Shown: positions 60,502 to 64,000 of the stretch, piece after piece | Layout: every line of letters starts with the position of its first letter | Position numbering within the stretch: the first letter of the stretch is position 1 | Origin: BAIKAL-G1 sp943369525 | Lineage (GTDB): Bacteria > Cyanobacteriota > Cyanobacteriia > PCC-6307 > Cyanobiaceae | Assembly: GCA_943369525.1 (NCBI GenBank) | Contig: CALRNL020000002.1 | Location: forward strand, 1 to 64,000 | Reading direction: 5' to 3' | DNA length: 64,000 nt | Notes under the pieces: generated by a model | Seen by the model: only the letters and a program-made list of their open reading frames with translations | The model's database searches: none | What the model was told of the DNA's origin: nothing | Program-made: the position numbers and the translations under genes

Positions 60502-62649
60502 TCAGGGGCCAGGGCCCAGGGGGCTGGCGTCCGGGTTGTCCTGGAGTAGGGCCAGCAGACCAGCCTCATCGAGCACGGCCACCCCCAGGGTCTGGGCCTT
60601 GGTCAGCTTGCTGCCGGCTTCCTCGCCCGCCACCACGTAGCTGGTTTTCTTGCTCACGGATCCACTGACCTTGCCGCCGGCCGCTTCGATCAGGGCCTGG
60701 GCGGCGCTGCGGCTGAGGCTGGCCAGGGTGCCGGTGAGCACGAAGGTGCTGCCGGCCAGGTGGCTCGATTGCCCCTGCTGGCTGGATTCCCGTTCCGCCT
60801 GGCCTGCCGCCAGGGCGAAGCCCAGTCGCCCCAGCTGGTCCAGCAGCTGCTGGTTGGCCCCCGTGGCGAACCACTGGGCTAGAGATTGGGCGATTTCGTC
60901 GCCGACGCCGAAGACGGCGGTGATCCTTTCGGGCGACTCCAGGGCCGCCTCGGCCAGCTCGGCTGCACTGGGGAAGCCCTTGGCCAGGGCCTTGGCGTTG
61001 ACCTCGCCCACGTGGTGGATGCCGAGGCCGTAGAGCTGGCGATGCCAGGGCTGGCCCTTGGAGGCGGCAAGGGCGGCGACCAGGTTCTCGGCCGATTTTT
61101 GGCCCTGGCGCTCCAGGCTGGCCAGCAGGGCCGCGTCCAGGCCATAGAGGTCGGCGATCGAGCCCACCAGGCCCCGGTCCACCAGCTGCTCGATCAATTT
61201 GCTGCCCAGGCCATCCACATCCAGGGCCCCCTTGCTGACCCAATGGCGCAGGGCGCCGCGCAGGATCGCCGGACAGCTGCTGTTGACGCAGCGGGTTGCC
61301 GCTTCGCCCTGCTCCCGCACTAGGGCTGAGCCGCATTCCGGGCAGTGGCTCGGCAGCTCCAGCCGCCGGGCGCCGGGCGGCCTGAGTTCGTGCAGCACCC
61401 GCACCACTTCGGGAATGATCTCGCCGGCCTTGCGCACCACGATCGTGTCGCCGGCGCAGAGATCGAGCTCCTCCAGGCGGTCGGCGTTGTGCAGGGTGGC
61501 GCGGCTGACGCTGGTGCCGGCCAGGGGCACGGGTTCGAATTCGGCCACGGGGGTCACCACCCCGGTGCGCCCCACCTGGCAGCTGAGCCGCAGCAGTTTG
61601 CTCGGGGCCTCCTCGGCGGCGTATTTAAGGGCGATCGCCCAGCGGGGCGCCTTCTGGGTGAAGCCAGCGCTGTCCTGCAGGCGCAGGTCATTGAGCTTCA
61701 CCACCACCCCGTCGGTGGCGTAGGCCAGGGCCTTGCGGGCCCTGTCCCAGCGGTTGAAGAAGGCCTCCACGGCCGCTAGGTCGGCCAGGCGCTCGGCGTT
61801 GGGGTTCACCCGGAAGCCTGCTGCCTGCAGCCACTGCAAAGCCTGCCCCTGGCTTTGGGGGCGGCCTGGGTCGGCCCCAAGGGGTTCGCTGCCAAGGGGC
61901 TCGGGCTGCCAGTCGGGCGGCAGATGCAGGGTGTAGGCGAAAAAATCGAGGCGCCGGGCGGCGACGACGCGGGGATCGAGCTGGCGCAGGGTGCCGGCAC
62001 AGGCGTTGCGGGGGTTGGCGAAGGGGGCTTCGCCCTTGGCCAGGCGCTCCTGGTTGATGGCGGCAAAGGTGGCATCGGGGATCAGGGCCTCGCCGCGCAC
62101 CTCCACCCAGGCGGGGGGATTCGACAGCTGCAGCCGCAACGGCACGCTGGCGATCGTGCGCACGTTGGCGGTGATCTCCTCGCCCCGCTCCCCGTCCCCC
62201 CGGGTGGCGGCCCGCACCAGCAGGCCGTTCTCGTAGCTGAGGGCGAGGGCGTTGCCATCGATCTTGAGCTCCCCCACCATCTCCAGGGCCGGTAGGGGCG
62301 CCCCCGGTTCCCCCTGGCGGTCGAGCACCTTGAGCAGGCGGCCATACCAGGCCCCTAGCTCCTCGATGCTGAAGGCGTTATCGAGGCTGAGCAGGCCGAT
62401 GCGGTGCTCCACGCTGGTGAAGCCCTCCGCCGGGGTGCCGCCCACCCGCTGGGTGGGGCTGTCGGGGGTCACCAGGGCCGGGTCGGCGGTTTCTAGGTCG
62501 AGCAGCTCCCGGTAAAGCTGGTCGTAGACCGCGTCTGGAAGCTCGGGGGCATCGAGCACGTAGTAGGCATGGGCGGCCCGGGTCAGCAGCCGCCGCAGTT
62601 CAACAGCCCGGGCCTGCTGGGCGGTGGGGTCCGGGCTTGCCGCAGCCAT
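60502..62649 (-). CDS. ligA: NAD-dependent DNA ligase LigA
   Basis: Seals nicks in replication and repair using NAD. 715 aa. Domain Ia: YYVLDAPELPDAVYDQLYREL. Adenylation site Lys in MVGELKIDGNALAL. OB fold: RTGVVTPVAEFEPVPLAG. Zinc finger with the four cysteines in SHCPECGSAL and CVNSSCP. Helix-hairpin-helix region: ALAKGFPSAAELAEAA. C-terminal BRCT domain: LAGSTFVLTGTLASLSRSAAQ. Slightly longer than usual (about 670) because of Gly/Pro inserts. Its start is 4 bp from the stop of the upstream small membrane-protein gene, so they form an operon. Confidence 0.97.
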   Translation of the reverse strand: MAAASPDPTAQQARAVELRRLLTRAAHAYYVLDAPELPDAVYDQLYRELLDLETADPALVTPDSPTQRVGGTPAEGFTSVEHRIGLLSLDNAFSIEELGAWYGRLLKVLDRQGEPGAPLPALEMVGELKIDGNALALSYENGLLVRAATRGDGERGEEITANVRTIASVPLRLQLSNPPAWVEVRGEALIPDATFAAINQERLAKGEAPFANPRNACAGTLRQLDPRVVAARRLDFFAYTLHLPPDWQPEPLGSEPLGADPGRPQSQGQALQWLQAAGFRVNPNAERLADLAAVEAFFNRWDRARKALAYATDGVVVKLNDLRLQDSAGFTQKAPRWAIALKYAAEEAPSKLLRLSCQVGRTGVVTPVAEFEPVPLAGTSVSRATLHNADRLEELDLCAGDTIVVRKAGEIIPEVVRVLHELRPPGARRLELPSHCPECGSALVREQGEAATRCVNSSCPAILRGALRHWVSKGALDVDGLGSKLIEQLVDRGLVGSIADLYGLDAALLASLERQGQKSAENLVAALAASKGQPWHRQLYGLGIHHVGEVNAKALAKGFPSAAELAEAALESPERITAVFGVGDEIAQSLAQWFATGANQQLLDQLGRLGFALAAGQAERESSQQGQSSHLAGSTFVLTGTLASLSRSAAQALIEAAGGKVSGSVSKKTSYVVAGEEAGSKLTKAQTLGVAVLDEAGLLALLQDNPDASPLGPGP

Positions 62650-62653
62650 GGGC

Positions 62654-63076
62654 TTAGGCGGCCGCCACTTTGCTGATCCGCTCCACCTTCCAGGCGTTCT
62701 CCACCTTGGTGAAGGTGAAGTCGAGGGGCAGTTCGTCCTTGTTCTCGGCCTTGAGCTTGACGGTGAGGATCACCTGGCCCTCCTGCAGCCGGGGCCGGCC
62801 CGATTTGAGGTTGTTGTACTTGTTGAGCTGCAGGCTGGCCAGAAAGCGCAAGAACTGCTGGCGGTTGACGTGGGAGCGGTAGTTCTTGGTGGTGAGCAGG
62901 TAGGCCGCATCCACCCGTCCCGAGGCCACCTGGGTAAAGAACTGCTTGATCAGCGGGTTGATGCCCCGGGCGCTGAGCACCAGGCGCACGGCGCTAATCG
63001 TCCAGTAGAGCAACAGGCCACCGGCCCCTGCCAGCAGCACCTTGGTGCCAATTCCCTGTGCCAGGCCCCAGTCCAT
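62654..63076 (-). CDS. Conserved hypothetical membrane-anchored protein
   Basis: 140 residues from ATG 63076 (a TTG at 63118 is less likely). One N-terminal helix (GTKVLLAGAGGLLLYWTIS) precedes a globular part resembling the DUF4864/NTF2-like fold: GRVDAAYLLTTKNYRSHVNR and LDFTFTKVENAWKVERIS. Such domains are common in small anchored proteins of unknown role. It is the first gene of an operon with ligA. Confidence 0.7.
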   Translation of the reverse strand: MDWGLAQGIGTKVLLAGAGGLLLYWTISAVRLVLSARGINPLIKQFFTQVASGRVDAAYLLTTKNYRSHVNRQQFLRFLASLQLNKYNNLKSGRPRLQEGQVILTVKLKAENKDELPLDFTFTKVENAWKVERISKVAAA

Positions 63077-63147
63077 TGCGTCGATCCGTCCATTGCGGCC
63101 CCCGAGTCTGACCGACAACCCCGCCAGACTGGGGGCGACTGGCTGAG

Positions 63148-63702
63148 TTGCGCCAACCCGTGCCCCTGGAGCCCCTCCTGCCCCTGTTCCACCGCCTCAA
63201 CCGGGAGCACTTCGAAGGCAGCCTCGCCCCCGGCGGCTGCAGCTTGGTGGCGGTGCGCTGGAGCGACGGCCGCATGACCCGCACGGCCGGCCTCTATCGC
63301 AGCGGCCGCCTCGCCGATGGCCGCGACCTCTGCGAGATCGTGTTGTCCCGTCCCCTGCTCGACCTCCTGCCCCGGGAGGCCACCCTCAGCACCCTTTGCC
63401 ACGAGATGGTGCACGCCTGGGTCGATCGGGTGCTAGGTGTCCGGGAGGTCCATGGCCTCCAGTTCCGGGCCCGCATGGACCAGATCAACCGGGCCCAGAA
63501 CGGGTTCCAGCTGAGCGTGCGCCACCGCTTTCCCGTGCCGGCAGCCCAGGCCCGCTGGTTGGCCCATTGCCCTTGCTGCGGCCAGGCGGCTCCCTATCGC
63601 CGCCGGGTCAAGGGGGTGGCTTGCCGCCCCTGCTGCGATCGCCTCCACGGCGGCCGCTGGCATGCCAGCTGCCAGTTGATCTTCCGCGCCGCAGCCGCCT
63701 AG
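63148..63702 (+). CDS. SprT-like zinc protease family protein
   Basis: 184 residues. The metalloprotease motif HEMVHAW is at the centre (LSTLCHEMVHAWVDRVL), and the domain opens NREHFEGSLAPGG. A C-terminal zinc ribbon follows, with cysteines in HCPCCGQAA and CRPCCDRLH. This is the SprT/Spartan arrangement; eukaryotic members degrade DNA-protein crosslinks, bacterial ones are largely uncharacterised. Start TTG 63148 (GTG 63160 is possible). Divergent from the ligA operon by about 70 bp. Confidence 0.85.
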   Translation: MRQPVPLEPLLPLFHRLNREHFEGSLAPGGCSLVAVRWSDGRMTRTAGLYRSGRLADGRDLCEIVLSRPLLDLLPREATLSTLCHEMVHAWVDRVLGVREVHGLQFRARMDQINRAQNGFQLSVRHRFPVPAAQARWLAHCPCCGQAAPYRRRVKGVACRPCCDRLHGGRWHASCQLIFRAAAA

Positions 63703-63732
63703 GGTCCGCCTACCCCTAGCTGCCGCCCCGCC

Positions 63733-63867
63733 ATGGGCACCTTCCTTTGGGTGCTTCAGTTCAGCGGCCTCGGCATCACCTTGGTGGGCCTGGGGCGTGA
63801 GCAGCTGTTGCGGGCGCGGGCCCGGCGGCTGACCCTCCCCCATCACGCCGCCGCCCCTGTGCCCTAG
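63733..63867 (+). CDS. Very small putative membrane protein
   Basis: ATG 63733 opens 44 codons: a hydrophobic stretch FLWVLQFSGLGITLVGLG, then REQLLRARARRLTL and a stop at 63867. The single helix with a basic flank is the usual form of small thylakoid or plasma-membrane proteins. It is too short for a family call; codon use is compatible with translation. Confidence 0.4.
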   Translation: MGTFLWVLQFSGLGITLVGLGREQLLRARARRLTLPHHAAAPVP

Positions 63868-63885
63868 GCGCTTTAGCCTGGGGCC

Positions 63886-64000
63886 ATGCCGGATTTCGAC
63901 CGCTCTCCGCGCCGCCGTTACGCCGCTTCAGACGGGGGCGGCGCTGAGCTGCGCCCCAGCCAACGCCTCCCCCAGCGACCGGGCCAGCGGCCCGAGTCCC
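63886..64000 (+). CDS. Partial gene at window end, Arg/Pro-rich N-terminus
   Basis: ATG 63886 opens a frame that runs off the end: MPDFDRSPRRRYAASDGGG then RPSQRLPQRPGQRPES. The low-complexity, arginine- and proline-rich start is like the N-terminal tails of some cyanobacterial rRNA or tRNA methyltransferases, but no domain is visible and the product cannot be named. Confidence 0.45.
   Translation, partial: MPDFDRSPRRRYAASDGGGAELRPSQRLPQRPGQRPES

Overview
The window is chromosomal DNA of a high-GC unicellular alpha-cyanobacterium of the Cyanobium/Synechococcus type. The evidence is psaC (photosystem I), an RpaB-type response regulator, an NdhS-like NDH-1 subunit, a cyanobacterial group of sigma factor, the ergothioneine operon with its two small companion genes, and compact, strongly G+C-rich coding sequence with many 4-nt gene overlaps. 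Coordinates, motifs and translations were read by eye; no database search was run.

Layout. 1-23.7 kb is mostly core genome: sigma factor (3' end), mutY, tsaE, ahcY, DedA, ssb, a sugar-binding lipoprotein, rpaB, lysS, a YdcF-like protein, an egtB-egtD-small-coiled-coil operon divergent from a cysteine synthase, a degenerate Ser/Thr kinase, smpB, a tightly coupled ruvB-TPR-amidohydrolase-membrane protein run, a HEAT-repeat protein, and thiC behind a TPP riboswitch. 23.7-34.7 kb is an accessory cell-surface polysaccharide region. It holds two decayed copies of an RfbH-type aminotransferase gene flanking a VapBC pair, a coupled FkbM methyltransferase / TPP enzyme / NeuB-like synthase / HAD phosphatase set, a FitAB pair with a 30-bp palindrome before it, an epimerase, and AT-richer GtrA, methyltransferase and glycosyltransferase genes.

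34.8-45.4 kb returns to core functions: tkt, fabF, acpP, psaC, glmS, a mannose-1-phosphate guanylyltransferase, rimM, ndhS, rnc, rnpB and tRNA-Arg(CCU). 45.5-51.1 kb has a CPA2 antiporter, a wrecked ammonium transporter gene, an MscS channel and a DUF1400-type secreted hydrolase. 51.4-59.2 kb is a second AT-richer block, five genes all on the minus strand: LarA-like protein, AEC-family permease, solute-binding lipoprotein, Cache-domain membrane protein and class III nucleotide cyclase. I regard this as the best candidate for an undescribed system, possibly sensing and handling a hydroxy acid or other organic acid and reporting through cAMP. The end of the window is core again: a TVP38-like membrane protein, ligA, a small conserved membrane protein, and a SprT-like protein.

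How the genes work together. egtB/egtD make ergothioneine precursors and sit back to back with cysK, which makes cysteine, a possible sulfur donor. glmS, the GDP-mannose enzyme, the NeuB-like cluster and the GtrA/GT2 genes all feed envelope glycans. fabF-acpP form a fatty-acid pair next to tkt.
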